From assembly GCA_947174705.1 (NCBI GenBank), contig CAMWKB010000012.1:1-36305 (forward strand): a stretch of DNA of 36,305 nt, read 5' to 3'. Below are positions 1 to 7,965 of this stretch, piece after piece. Numbering within the stretch: the first letter of the stretch is position 1; the number at the start of each line of letters is the position of its first letter. The stretch comes from an uncultured Lachnospiraceae bacterium. Its GTDB lineage: Bacteria > Bacillota > Clostridia > Lachnospirales > Lachnospiraceae. Made by a program: the position numbers and the translations under genes. Under the pieces are notes generated by a model. It saw only the letters and a program-made list of their open reading frames with translations, did not search any database and was not told where the DNA came from.

Positions 1-81
1 AAATATATAAATTTTTCCAACAAACGAGCAAACTATATGTAAAGCAATATCCACAAAATGGAAGGATATAGGGTACAAAAT

Positions 82-1536
82 ATGGACAGACAAAACCTTA
101 CCCTGCTCACAGACCTTTATGAATTAACAATGATGCAGGGCTATTTCAAGAACAAAGACCAGAACGAGACCGTCATCTTTGACGCTTTTTACCGCAATAA
201 TCCTTATGACGGCGGTTTCGCCATATCGGCAGGCTTAGAGCAGCTTATTCAATATGTAAAAGAACTGCATTTTGAAGAAGAAGACATTGCCTATCTTGCG
301 AGCCTCGGTATTTTCGAGAAAGATTTTCTGGACTATCTGCGGGACTTTAAATTCACAGGAGATATTTATGCAATTCCGGAAGGCACCGTAATTTTCCCAA
401 GGGAACCTATTGTAAAAGTTATTGCGCCGATCATGCAGGCACAGCTTGTTGAAACCGCTATCCTGAACATCATAAATCATCAAAGCCTGATTGCCACGAA
501 AGCCGCTAGAGTCTGCTATGCAGCGCATGGCGACGGTATTATGGAATTCGGTCTAAGACGCGCCCAGGGACCTGACGCCGGCATCTACGGTGCAAGAGCT
601 GCGGTAATAGGCGGCTGTATAGGAACCTCCAATGTTTTATGCGGGCAGCTGTTTGACGTTCCGGTCAAAGGTACCCATGCCCATAGCTGGATCATGAGCT
701 TTCCTGATGAATACACTGCTTTTAAAACTTATGCCCAAATGTATCCTTCCGCATGTATTCTATTAGTTGATACCTATGACACATTAAAATCAGGCGTACC
801 TAACGCCATCAAAGTATTTACGGAAATGCGTGAGGCAGGTATTCCGCTTACCTACTACGGAATACGTTTAGACAGCGGCGACCTTGCATACCTTTCCAAA
901 AAGGCGCGCAAAATGTTGGATGACGCCGGTTTTACGGATGCTGTCATCTCAGCGTCCAATGATCTGGATGAAATTCTTATCCAAAGCCTTAAGGACCAAG
1001 GCGCGGCAATTACTTCATGGGGCGTAGGCACACACCTTATAACCTCCAAAGACTGTCCTTCATTTGGAGGCGTATATAAACTGGCTGCCATTATGGGAAA
1101 AGACGGTAAGTTTATTCCTAAGATTAAGCTCTCCGAGAATTCAGAGAAAATTACGAATCCCGGAAATAAGACTATTTACCGCATATATGAAAAAGATACA
1201 GGCAAGATAAAGGCCGACCTTATCTGCCTTGTGGATGAAAAATTTGACGAATCACAGAAGCTTATGCTCTTTGACCCAATCGAGCCATGGAAGAAAACTA
1301 TGTTAGCGGGCGGAAGCTATACACTGCGCGAACTTATGGTTCCCATATTTAAGAATGGGGAGTGCTGCTACACTTCACCCAAGGTAATGGACATACGCGA
1401 CTACTGCCAGGAAGAATTAAACACGCTATGGGACGAAACAAGACGTCTTGTAAATCCCCATAAGGTTTATGTGGATTTATCGAGCAGGCTATATGATATT
1501 AAGATTTCTTTGCTGGACCAAATAAGTAAGGCATAG
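82..1536 (+). CDS. pncB: Nicotinate phosphoribosyltransferase
   Basis: Joins nicotinate to PRPP to give nicotinate mononucleotide (NAD salvage, Preiss-Handler route). The protein opens with the family's typical N-terminus, MDRQNLTLLTDLYELTMMQG. It carries GLRRAQGPDAG and the GTHAHSW motif (His199/His201), where the family's phosphorylated histidine lies. At 484 residues it has the usual length for the long bacterial form. An in-frame ATG exists at 58, but no Shine-Dalgarno precedes it. The ATG at 82 follows AGGG at about the right distance and matches the family start, so 82 is chosen. The next gene begins 27 bp after the stop on the same strand, so the two are probably co-transcribed. The promoter may lie beyond the left edge. 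Confidence 0.93.
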   Translation: MDRQNLTLLTDLYELTMMQGYFKNKDQNETVIFDAFYRNNPYDGGFAISAGLEQLIQYVKELHFEEEDIAYLASLGIFEKDFLDYLRDFKFTGDIYAIPEGTVIFPREPIVKVIAPIMQAQLVETAILNIINHQSLIATKAARVCYAAHGDGIMEFGLRRAQGPDAGIYGARAAVIGGCIGTSNVLCGQLFDVPVKGTHAHSWIMSFPDEYTAFKTYAQMYPSACILLVDTYDTLKSGVPNAIKVFTEMREAGIPLTYYGIRLDSGDLAYLSKKARKMLDDAGFTDAVISASNDLDEILIQSLKDQGAAITSWGVGTHLITSKDCPSFGGVYKLAAIMGKDGKFIPKIKLSENSEKITNPGNKTIYRIYEKDTGKIKADLICLVDEKFDESQKLMLFDPIEPWKKTMLAGGSYTLRELMVPIFKNGECCYTSPKVMDIRDYCQEELNTLWDETRRLVNPHKVYVDLSSRLYDIKISLLDQISKA

Positions 1537-1563
1537 AAAAATTGAAAGGTATAGGTTATTTTT

Positions 1564-2811
1564 ATGAACGACTCACATGATCAGCATACTTATCTCGAAG
1601 TTCAGGACAAATTCAAAATGAGGGAGTTAGACCAAAACGATTTGGAACAGTTTAATGCGCTTTTGCAATATGCTTTTCAGGTCACTTCTTATGACTTGTT
1701 TCAGACCGGATGGCAGCAGGACGAAATCAAAACTGCCAAAAGTCCTATTTTAAAAGAAGCATATGTATTAGGATGGTTTTATCAGGACAAGCTGGCTTCC
1801 ATGATTGTCGTATATTCGATGAAAATCAATATTCATGATAATATCATGGACATGGGCGGCATTACCGGCGTTGCCACTTATCCGGAATATACCGGCAGGG
1901 GCCTGATTCACTCGCTTATGAAACGCGCTCTGGATTATATTCATAAAAATGGCATGACTATATCTTGTTTATATCCTTATTCCATTCCTTTTTACAGGAA
2001 AATGGGATGGGAAATCGTATCTGATAAACTTACTTTTACCGTAAAAGATATACAGCTTCCCAAACCAGTTCCCGTAGACGGAATGGTGGAACGTGTCAGC
2101 TTAGATTCCGAAGATTACCATAATGTACACTCTTACTTCGCGCTACAGCATCATGGCGCGCTTATACGTGACGAATTATCCTGGGAAGAATACTGGCGCT
2201 GGGATAATGAAGACATAATTGCAGCGGTTTACTACAGCAAGGAGCATAAACCGCTCGGTTACGTGGTCTATTATATTGCGAATGAGATTTTCCATATAAA
2301 AGAAATGGTATATTTGAACATCGAAGCCAATTACGGGCTTTGGAACTATATCAGCGCACATTTTTCAATGATAACGCAGGTACAGGGAAATAACTTTTCG
2401 GGTGAAACAATGGCCTATTTATTTGAGGACAGCGAAATTACCGAAACCATTTCACCCTATATAATGGCCCGTATAGTTAACGTCGAAGAATTTTTATCCG
2501 AATATCCCTATCAGGCACAGCCGGAAGATTTCAAACTTCATTTTCTTGTACATGATAAAATGATGCCCTCGAACGAAGGCGATTATATGGTTTCATGGCG
2601 AAAAGGCAAAACCATCTGTGAGCGTGTGGAAGATAACCAGTCTATAAATGTCGTGGAATTGTCCATCAACACTCTTACCACCATGATGATGGGATATAAA
2701 AGACCTTCTTACCTTTATGACCATGAAAAAATTAAGACGGAATATTACATGCTGACTTGGTTAGAGCGTCTGATTCCGGTTGAAAAACCTTATTTTTCGG
2801 ATTATTTCTAA
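1564..2811 (+). CDS. Eis-like GNAT N-acetyltransferase
   Basis: A 415-residue acetyltransferase with the architecture of the Eis family (N-terminal GNAT fold, second GNAT-like half, C-terminal SCP2-like region). The acetyl-CoA loop is visible as VATYPEYTGRGLI (residues 103-115). Tyr144 in PFYRKMGWE matches the position of the family's general-acid tyrosine. The protein ends in Phe (SDYF), as Eis proteins do; their terminal carboxylate takes part in catalysis. The substrate cannot be read from sequence; characterised relatives acetylate amines, including aminoglycosides, but most homologues are unassigned. It follows pncB by 27 bp with an AAGG ribosome site and converges with the M20 gene, leaving 30 bp between stops and no convincing terminator. 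Confidence 0.85.
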   Translation: MNDSHDQHTYLEVQDKFKMRELDQNDLEQFNALLQYAFQVTSYDLFQTGWQQDEIKTAKSPILKEAYVLGWFYQDKLASMIVVYSMKINIHDNIMDMGGITGVATYPEYTGRGLIHSLMKRALDYIHKNGMTISCLYPYSIPFYRKMGWEIVSDKLTFTVKDIQLPKPVPVDGMVERVSLDSEDYHNVHSYFALQHHGALIRDELSWEEYWRWDNEDIIAAVYYSKEHKPLGYVVYYIANEIFHIKEMVYLNIEANYGLWNYISAHFSMITQVQGNNFSGETMAYLFEDSEITETISPYIMARIVNVEEFLSEYPYQAQPEDFKLHFLVHDKMMPSNEGDYMVSWRKGKTICERVEDNQSINVVELSINTLTTMMMGYKRPSYLYDHEKIKTEYYMLTWLERLIPVEKPYFSDYF

Positions 2812-2841
2812 TTTTAATTTAAGCTCTGATTAGTTAAAAAT

Positions 2842-3972
2842 TTAACAATTCATAATCAAATTTGCTAAAAATTTTGCTGCCGGAAAAAGCATCTCCGGTT
2901 TTACTTCAAACTCCGGATGATGAATCGGGTGTCCGATTCCGGTTCCGATTTTTACATAGCAGCCAGGTATTTTTTCTTCGTAAAAAGCAAAATCATCACC
3001 GCCGAGCGAGCTTTCTTCCACCGCTACCGGCAAGTTCATTTTCACTGCTTCTTTTTCGCAGTATTCAGCCATAGCTTTATCATTAAGCGTAGCCGGAGGT
3101 CCGGCGATCCATTCTATATCAGCCTCCGCACCGTAAGCTTTAGCTGTAAGCGTTGCAATCTCACGAAGCCTTTTTTCATAAAGAATACGATCGTCACGTT
3201 CCATTGTACGTACGGTTCCTTCCATAACCGCCTTATCCGGTATCACATTCCATGTTGTTCCGGCGCTGACCTTAGTCACGCTTATAAGCGAAGGATGAAA
3301 AGCATTGACATTTCTGCTAACAATAGATTGGAGTGCCTGTATTATCGCTGCGGATACAGGAATCGAATCGATGCCGTCATCAGGATGCGCACCATGACAG
3401 CCAATGCCCTTAACCGTAATCACAAACCGATCTACTGCAGCCGTCACATAACCCTCACGTATCGCAATCGTTCCCGCCGCGTTCGTCGGGTCCGCATGAA
3501 AACCCCATACACGTTCCACATCATTCATTACATCTGTCTCAAGAATCTTTAGCGCGCCAAGGGAAGTCTCTTCCGCCGGCTGAAATATGATCTTAACGCT
3601 TCCCTTTAAATCCGCTTTATTCTCATTAAGCAAAATAGCACAGCCTATTCCGGCCGTTATATGCATATCATGTCCGCATGCATGCATTACACCGGACGTC
3701 TTAGATTTATAATCTAAGTCCGTTCCCTCATCAATAGGAAGTGCATCAATATCACAACGCAGCGCCTGCACCGCTCCGTCTTTTTCACCACGCACTATGG
3801 CCACCAGTCCTGTATCGAGATTATACGGAAGTATTTCCACCCCTGCTTCTACCAGAATTTCTCTTATTTTTTCAGTTGTTGCATATTCCTTATAGGATAG
3901 CTCCGGATGTGAATGGAACCAGTAAAAAGCAGTTTGTAATTGTCTTTCCAAATCTTCCATTTTCATAACCAA
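2842..3972 (-). CDS. M20D-family amidohydrolase / carboxypeptidase
   Basis: Metal-dependent hydrolase of the M20D group (hippurate hydrolase, N-acyl-amino-acid and indole-acetyl-amino-acid hydrolases, AbgB-like). Visible signatures are RCDIDALPID, HACGHDMH (metal-binding Cys and His), FQPAEE (catalytic Glu pair) and the late GHPIHHPEF histidine. Length of about 376 residues is normal. It is the last gene of the dpp operon, 45 bp after dppC, suggesting it hydrolyses an amide or peptide brought in by that transporter (inference). The start is uncertain: TTG at 3972 has AAAGG at good spacing, while ATG codons at 3966 and 3960 are in frame but further from it. The exact substrate is unknown. Confidence 0.87.
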   Translation of the reverse strand: MVMKMEDLERQLQTAFYWFHSHPELSYKEYATTEKIREILVEAGVEILPYNLDTGLVAIVRGEKDGAVQALRCDIDALPIDEGTDLDYKSKTSGVMHACGHDMHITAGIGCAILLNENKADLKGSVKIIFQPAEETSLGALKILETDVMNDVERVWGFHADPTNAAGTIAIREGYVTAAVDRFVITVKGIGCHGAHPDDGIDSIPVSAAIIQALQSIVSRNVNAFHPSLISVTKVSAGTTWNVIPDKAVMEGTVRTMERDDRILYEKRLREIATLTAKAYGAEADIEWIAGPPATLNDKAMAEYCEKEAVKMNLPVAVEESSLGGDDFAFYEEKIPGCYVKIGTGIGHPIHHPEFEVKPEMLFPAAKFLANLIMNC

Positions 3973-4017
3973 TGACTGTGCCTTTCTGTTAAACTTCGAT
4001 TTACAACAATTTTCTAA

Positions 4018-4914
4018 CTATCTCTTCTCACTGTTTGGATCAAGTGCATCACGCAGTGCATCCCCGACAAAATTAATTGCAACAACAAGTATCACTATCA
4101 TCAACCCGGGCGGAATCCAAAGCCAGGGCTGGCTTGTAAGGACCGTAAGCGACTGTGCCCCATTTAACATATTTCCAAGACTTGCCGTAGGCGGCTGCAC
4201 TCCCATTCCGAGAAAGCTGAGCGCTGCCTCATCCAGCATCGAAATAGCAAGTACGGAAGTTGCATAAACCAGAATAGGCGCCACCGTATTAGGTAATATT
4301 TCCGAAAACAGAATATGCCTGAGCGGCATACCCGCTACAATATTTCCCTTAATAAAATTGGTTTCTCTAAGAGATAATACATTACCCCTTACGAGTCTCG
4401 CGATACCCGGCCAGTCCACAAAACCGAGTATGAGAATAATATTCCATAATCCCGGCTTAAATATAGCCGCTGCCACCAGCACTAATAAAATATACGGAAA
4501 AGACATTACCATATCCGTAAAACGCATAATGATCATATCGGCAACTCCGCCGAAATATCCGGCAAGAAGTCCCAGAACAACGCCTATCACCGTAGATATA
4601 AGTGTAGCCATAACTCCGACCAACAGAGAAATTCTCATGGCATATAAAAGCCTGCTGAGGACATCCCTTCCTATCTGGTCTGTTCCAAGCACAAATTGCC
4701 TGCACGGAGCACCGCTGAAAGCTCCCACAATGGCGTCTGGATCATAAGGCGCAATAATGGGCGCACAAACAGCCGCACCACATAAAACAGCCAGAATGAT
4801 AAGGCTGAACGCTGCCAGATGATGCCTTTTAAATCTCCTGTATACAGTCTGTAAGTAACTCTCTGTTGAAATTTTATCAATATCAATAATTTGCGATTTC
4901 ATTATAAATCCCAT
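4018..4914 (-). CDS. dppC: Dipeptide/oligopeptide ABC permease (DppC/OppC type)
   Basis: Second membrane subunit of a peptide importer. A cytoplasmic N-terminal segment leads to a first transmembrane helix near residues 33-55, the N-terminal APYDPDAI motif, then LGTDQIGRDVLSRLLY, a signature of DppC/OppC proteins. Further hydrophobic helices follow, with the EAA-type coupling region around the NFIKGNIVAGMPLRHILFSEILPN stretch. Length (298 residues) is normal. It lies 32 bp after dppB in the same operon. ATG codons at 4914 and 4902 are both possible starts; AGGAAAGG precedes them. Substrate class (di-, oligopeptide or other) cannot be decided from the permease. Confidence 0.9.
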   Translation of the reverse strand: MGFIMKSQIIDIDKISTESYLQTVYRRFKRHHLAAFSLIILAVLCGAAVCAPIIAPYDPDAIVGAFSGAPCRQFVLGTDQIGRDVLSRLLYAMRISLLVGVMATLISTVIGVVLGLLAGYFGGVADMIIMRFTDMVMSFPYILLVLVAAAIFKPGLWNIILILGFVDWPGIARLVRGNVLSLRETNFIKGNIVAGMPLRHILFSEILPNTVAPILVYATSVLAISMLDEAALSFLGMGVQPPTASLGNMLNGAQSLTVLTSQPWLWIPPGLMIVILVVAINFVGDALRDALDPNSEKR

Positions 4915-4946
4915 GCCTTTCCTAAAGCCCGCATGATTTATAGTGA

Positions 4947-5894
4947 CTATTGTAACTGGATGGTTGGGTCAACCAACGCATATAAAATATCCGTAATCAG
5001 ATTTCCTGCTAAAACAACAACTGCCGAAAGCAGACACACTCCCATAATAACAGGATAATCTCTATTGCTTATTGCACTCATGGTCATAAGCCCTAAGCCC
5101 GGCCATGAGAACACCTGTTCTATTATGATGGCTCCGCCAAAAAGCACCGGAATTTCCATTCCTATTACCGTAACAATTGGCACAAGCGCATTTCTAAGCG
5201 CATGCTTATATATAACCTTGAACCTGCCTATACCTTTAGCCCATGCTGTTCTAAGATAATCCTGCTGCAAAATCTCCAGCACCGCACTTCTGATATAACG
5301 TATATTACTTCCTGCCATAGAGGCTGCCAAAACTATTACAGGCATTACCATATGCCTTGCCACATCAGACACAGCGCCGTTTGTTCCTAACGTACTCATA
5401 CCGCTAGATGGCAGAAGTCTCAGTTTTACGGTAAAAATGTAAATTAATAGTAATGATAAAAAGAAGCTAGGAACACTGCTTCCCAAAAATGAAAGCGTTA
5501 CAACCGTATAATCACCTTTGGAATACTGATGTATTGCACTGTATATTCCGGCAGGTATTGCAATCAGGAGACTTATGATAAGCGACACTCCCATCAAAAG
5601 CAATGTCGGTCCTAAGTGACTTCCTATCATTGAACTCACCGATTGATATGATTTAACCGAATATCCCATATTTCCATGTAAAAGCTGTCCCAGCCATATA
5701 AAATACTGGACATAAAAGGGCTTGTCCAGACCCAGTGCAATTTTTTTGGCTTCCAGCGCACTTGCTGACACACGCGGACCCTGCAGCATTGCAAGCGGGC
5801 TTCCTGCCATACACATAATTCCGTAATCAATTATTGTAATGCCAATCAATACAGGAATTGCTATTAAAATTCTCTTTAATATATATTTTCCCAT
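4947..5894 (-). CDS. dppB: Dipeptide/oligopeptide ABC permease (DppB/OppB type)
   Basis: First membrane subunit of the importer. It starts with the classical MGKYILKRILIAIPVLIGIT helix and has the DppB-type periplasmic/extracellular loop (LGLDKPFYVQYFIWL, then HGNMGYSV). The C-terminal permease core has the coupling sequence AWAKGIGRFKVIYKHALRNA and ends with LVDPTIQLQ, typical of this family. Length (315 residues) is normal. AGAAAGG lies upstream of the ATG. It sits between dppF (17 bp upstream) and dppC and should form the heterodimeric channel with DppC. Confidence 0.92.
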   Translation of the reverse strand: MGKYILKRILIAIPVLIGITIIDYGIMCMAGSPLAMLQGPRVSASALEAKKIALGLDKPFYVQYFIWLGQLLHGNMGYSVKSYQSVSSMIGSHLGPTLLLMGVSLIISLLIAIPAGIYSAIHQYSKGDYTVVTLSFLGSSVPSFFLSLLLIYIFTVKLRLLPSSGMSTLGTNGAVSDVARHMVMPVIVLAASMAGSNIRYIRSAVLEILQQDYLRTAWAKGIGRFKVIYKHALRNALVPIVTVIGMEIPVLFGGAIIIEQVFSWPGLGLMTMSAISNRDYPVIMGVCLLSAVVVLAGNLITDILYALVDPTIQLQ

Positions 5895-5911
5895 TAACCT
5901 ACGCCTTTCTG

Positions 5912-6910
5912 CTATTTATCCATAATATTCGGACAGGCCGCATAGTGTCCGTTTCCCATATTTACCAATACTTCCTGCATCTTAGGTTCTTCTACACAGC
6001 ATTTATCCCCCGCGTAAGCGCATCTGGTATGAAATCTGCAGCCGGACGGAATATCCATACTGCTTCCGATATCTCCCTGCAAAAGTCCGCGCACCTTACC
6101 ATTCTCCTCCGGATCAGGCACAGGCACCGCATCAATGAGCGCCTTCGTATATGGATGCACCGGATGATTGAAGATTTCCTTTGCGTCTCCGATTTCCACA
6201 ATCTGTCCGAGATACATTACTGCAATCCTGTCGCTTACATAATTAACCGCACCGAGACCATGCCCTACAAAAAGCAGCGTCAAATTAAGTTCCTTTCTAA
6301 GGCTTTTTAACAAGTTAAGAATCTGCGCCTGAATTGATACATCCAGAGCGCTTACGGGCTCGTCGCAGACAATAAATTCAGGCTTAAGTGAAAGCGCCTT
6401 GGCTATACCTATCCTTTGCCTCTGCCCGCCGGAAAACTCATGCGGATATCTGCCAAGTACGTTTCTTTGTAACCCCACCATATCAAGAAGCCTGAGTATA
6501 TCTTTCTCAAGAGTTTCTTTAGTAGATATTTTATGATACAGCATGGGCTGTGCCAAAATTTCATAAATATGTTTTCTCGGATTCAATGAAGAATATGAAT
6601 CCTGAAATATCATCTGAAGGCGGGTACGCACGTTTCGCATTTCGTCTTTGCCCATATCAGCCAAATTTTTACCTTTATAATAAATGGTTCCCTCCGTAGG
6701 TTTTTCAAGACCTACAAGCTGCCTTCCGATCGTAGATTTTCCTGAGCCTGACTCTCCTACCAGACCCATAATCTCTCCCTGCATTATGGAAAAACTCACT
6801 CCGTCCACTGCTTTCACATAACCTAACGTATGCGTTACAATGCCGCCCTTTACAGGGTAATACTTTTTCATTCTATCAACTTGAATCAGGGGAATTTTCT
6901 CCATATCCAT
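5912..6910 (-). CDS. dppF: Peptide ABC transporter ATP-binding protein (DppF/OppF type)
   Basis: One of two ATPases powering the importer. Walker A is GESGSGKST, the signature motif FSGGQRQRIGIAKAL and Walker B FIVCDEPVSALD. The C-terminal oligopeptide/dipeptide extension carries the cysteine-rich GCRFHTRCAYAGDKCC segment, which in this family can bind an Fe-S cluster. One oddity: the switch-histidine region reads FVGHGLGAV where relatives usually have HDL; the His is kept but the Asp after it is Gly. Start at 6910 is supported by AGAGAGGA eight bases upstream. It lies 15 bp after dppD. Confidence 0.92.
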   Translation of the reverse strand: MDMEKIPLIQVDRMKKYYPVKGGIVTHTLGYVKAVDGVSFSIMQGEIMGLVGESGSGKSTIGRQLVGLEKPTEGTIYYKGKNLADMGKDEMRNVRTRLQMIFQDSYSSLNPRKHIYEILAQPMLYHKISTKETLEKDILRLLDMVGLQRNVLGRYPHEFSGGQRQRIGIAKALSLKPEFIVCDEPVSALDVSIQAQILNLLKSLRKELNLTLLFVGHGLGAVNYVSDRIAVMYLGQIVEIGDAKEIFNHPVHPYTKALIDAVPVPDPEENGKVRGLLQGDIGSSMDIPSGCRFHTRCAYAGDKCCVEEPKMQEVLVNMGNGHYAACPNIMDK

Positions 6911-6925
6911 TATTTTATTCCTCTC

Positions 6926-7897
6926 TTAACCTGTAACCTTCTGCCTTATACATTTAGCCGTATGGTTAGGTGCAAATTCGTAGTCTTCCTGTGGCTTGTC
7001 ACAATCTGTTCTGTAATGCTTACATCGCCCCGCAAAACGGCAGCCTGAAATATCATCATAATTCTCCGGCACAATACCCGGTATCGAATCCAGATGCCTG
7101 TCCTCGCCGTCCCGTATTGACGGTATGGACGCAAGCAATGCCTGCGTATAAGGATGCTTAGGATTCTTAAAAAGCTCTTTAACCGGCGCTTCTTCAATCA
7201 ACTGTCCGGCATACATAACAAGCACTCTGTCCGCCATCTGTGCAACAAGTCCGATATCATGGGTAATCAAAATGACAGCCATGTCATTTTCCTGTTGTAA
7301 TTCTTTTAAAAGACTCATAATCTGAGCCTGTATTGTAACGTCCAATGCCGTGGTGGGTTCGTCCGCAATCAAGAGTTTTGGATTGCACGAAAGCGCCATT
7401 GCTATCATAACCCTCTGTCTCATACCTCCGGAAAGGGTATGTGGATATTTCTTCATCGTGGCTTTTGCATCAGGCATCCCAACTCTCTTAAGAAGGGTTT
7501 CAGCCCTCTCCTGGGCTTCTTGCTTGGATAGCTGCATATGCGTCCTGATGCTCTCCGTAATCTGGCTTCCCACCGTAAAAACAGGGTTCAGCGAAGTAAG
7601 GGGATCCTGAAAAATCATTGTTAACTGATCTCCCCTAATCTTATCCAATTCCTTTTCAGGCAAGTCTAACAGATTCCGTCCGTCAAACATGATCTTTCCG
7701 CCAATCACTTCTCCGTTTCTGGCAAGCAGACCCATAATTGAAAGCGATGTAACACTTTTCCCGCAGCCGGACTCGCCTACTATACAGACGAACTCTCCCT
7801 TGTCTACGTGGAAATCAATATGATCAACTCTTATATGTGTACCAAAATCTTCCTTGAAGGAGGTCGTAAGACCTTCAACCTCTAATAAATGCGACAT
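6926..7897 (-). CDS. dppD: Peptide ABC transporter ATP-binding protein (DppD/OppD type)
   Basis: Partner ATPase of DppF. Walker A is GESGCGKSV, the signature LSGGMRQRVMIAMAL, Walker B LLIADEPTTALD and switch LITHDIGLV. The C-terminal cysteine-rich GCRFAGRCKHYRTDC segment marks the OppD/DppD type. The open frame extends upstream to 7948, but that extra N-terminus overlaps the intercistronic hairpin and does not resemble the family. The ATG at 7897 (MSHLLEVEGL) is preceded by GTGGAGAG at proper spacing and is taken as the start, giving 323 residues. It is the second gene of the operon after dppA. Confidence 0.93.
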   Translation of the reverse strand: MSHLLEVEGLTTSFKEDFGTHIRVDHIDFHVDKGEFVCIVGESGCGKSVTSLSIMGLLARNGEVIGGKIMFDGRNLLDLPEKELDKIRGDQLTMIFQDPLTSLNPVFTVGSQITESIRTHMQLSKQEAQERAETLLKRVGMPDAKATMKKYPHTLSGGMRQRVMIAMALSCNPKLLIADEPTTALDVTIQAQIMSLLKELQQENDMAVILITHDIGLVAQMADRVLVMYAGQLIEEAPVKELFKNPKHPYTQALLASIPSIRDGEDRHLDSIPGIVPENYDDISGCRFAGRCKHYRTDCDKPQEDYEFAPNHTAKCIRQKVTG

Positions 7898-7924
7898 GGC
7901 TTCTCTCCACTTAATATTATACAA

Positions 7925-7957
7925 ATACCACAGACGGTCATCTACCATCTGTGGTAT
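7925..7957 (-). promoter_or_regulatory. Intercistronic hairpin between dppA and dppD
   Basis: Perfect 10-bp inverted repeat ATACCACAGA / TCTGTGGTAT with a 13-nt loop, starting 8 bp after the dppA stop codon. The strand transcribed away from dppA has only a short, interrupted T run (TTTGTATAAT), so it is unlikely to stop all transcription. Inference: it is a leaky terminator or 3'-end stabiliser that raises binding-protein mRNA over the membrane and ATPase subunits, as is common in binding-protein-dependent ABC operons. Confidence 0.7.
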
Positions 7958-7965
7958 CTCACTTA

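Noticed and set aside
47-55. ATATCCACA upstream of pncB, and TTTTCCACA at 19716-19724 upstream of spoVG, as DnaA boxes
   Set aside because: Single, isolated one-mismatch matches in AT-rich DNA are expected by chance; unlike the dnaD region there is no clustering or perfect box.
2812-2841. Terminator between the acetyltransferase and M20D genes
   Set aside because: Only a short AT hairpin (GTTAAA/TTTAAC) is present, too weak to call.
2917-3552. A 211-codon + strand frame antisense to the M20D gene
   Set aside because: The opposite strand encodes a clear enzyme with all catalytic motifs; the antisense product is rich in Arg, Tyr and Ser with no known features.
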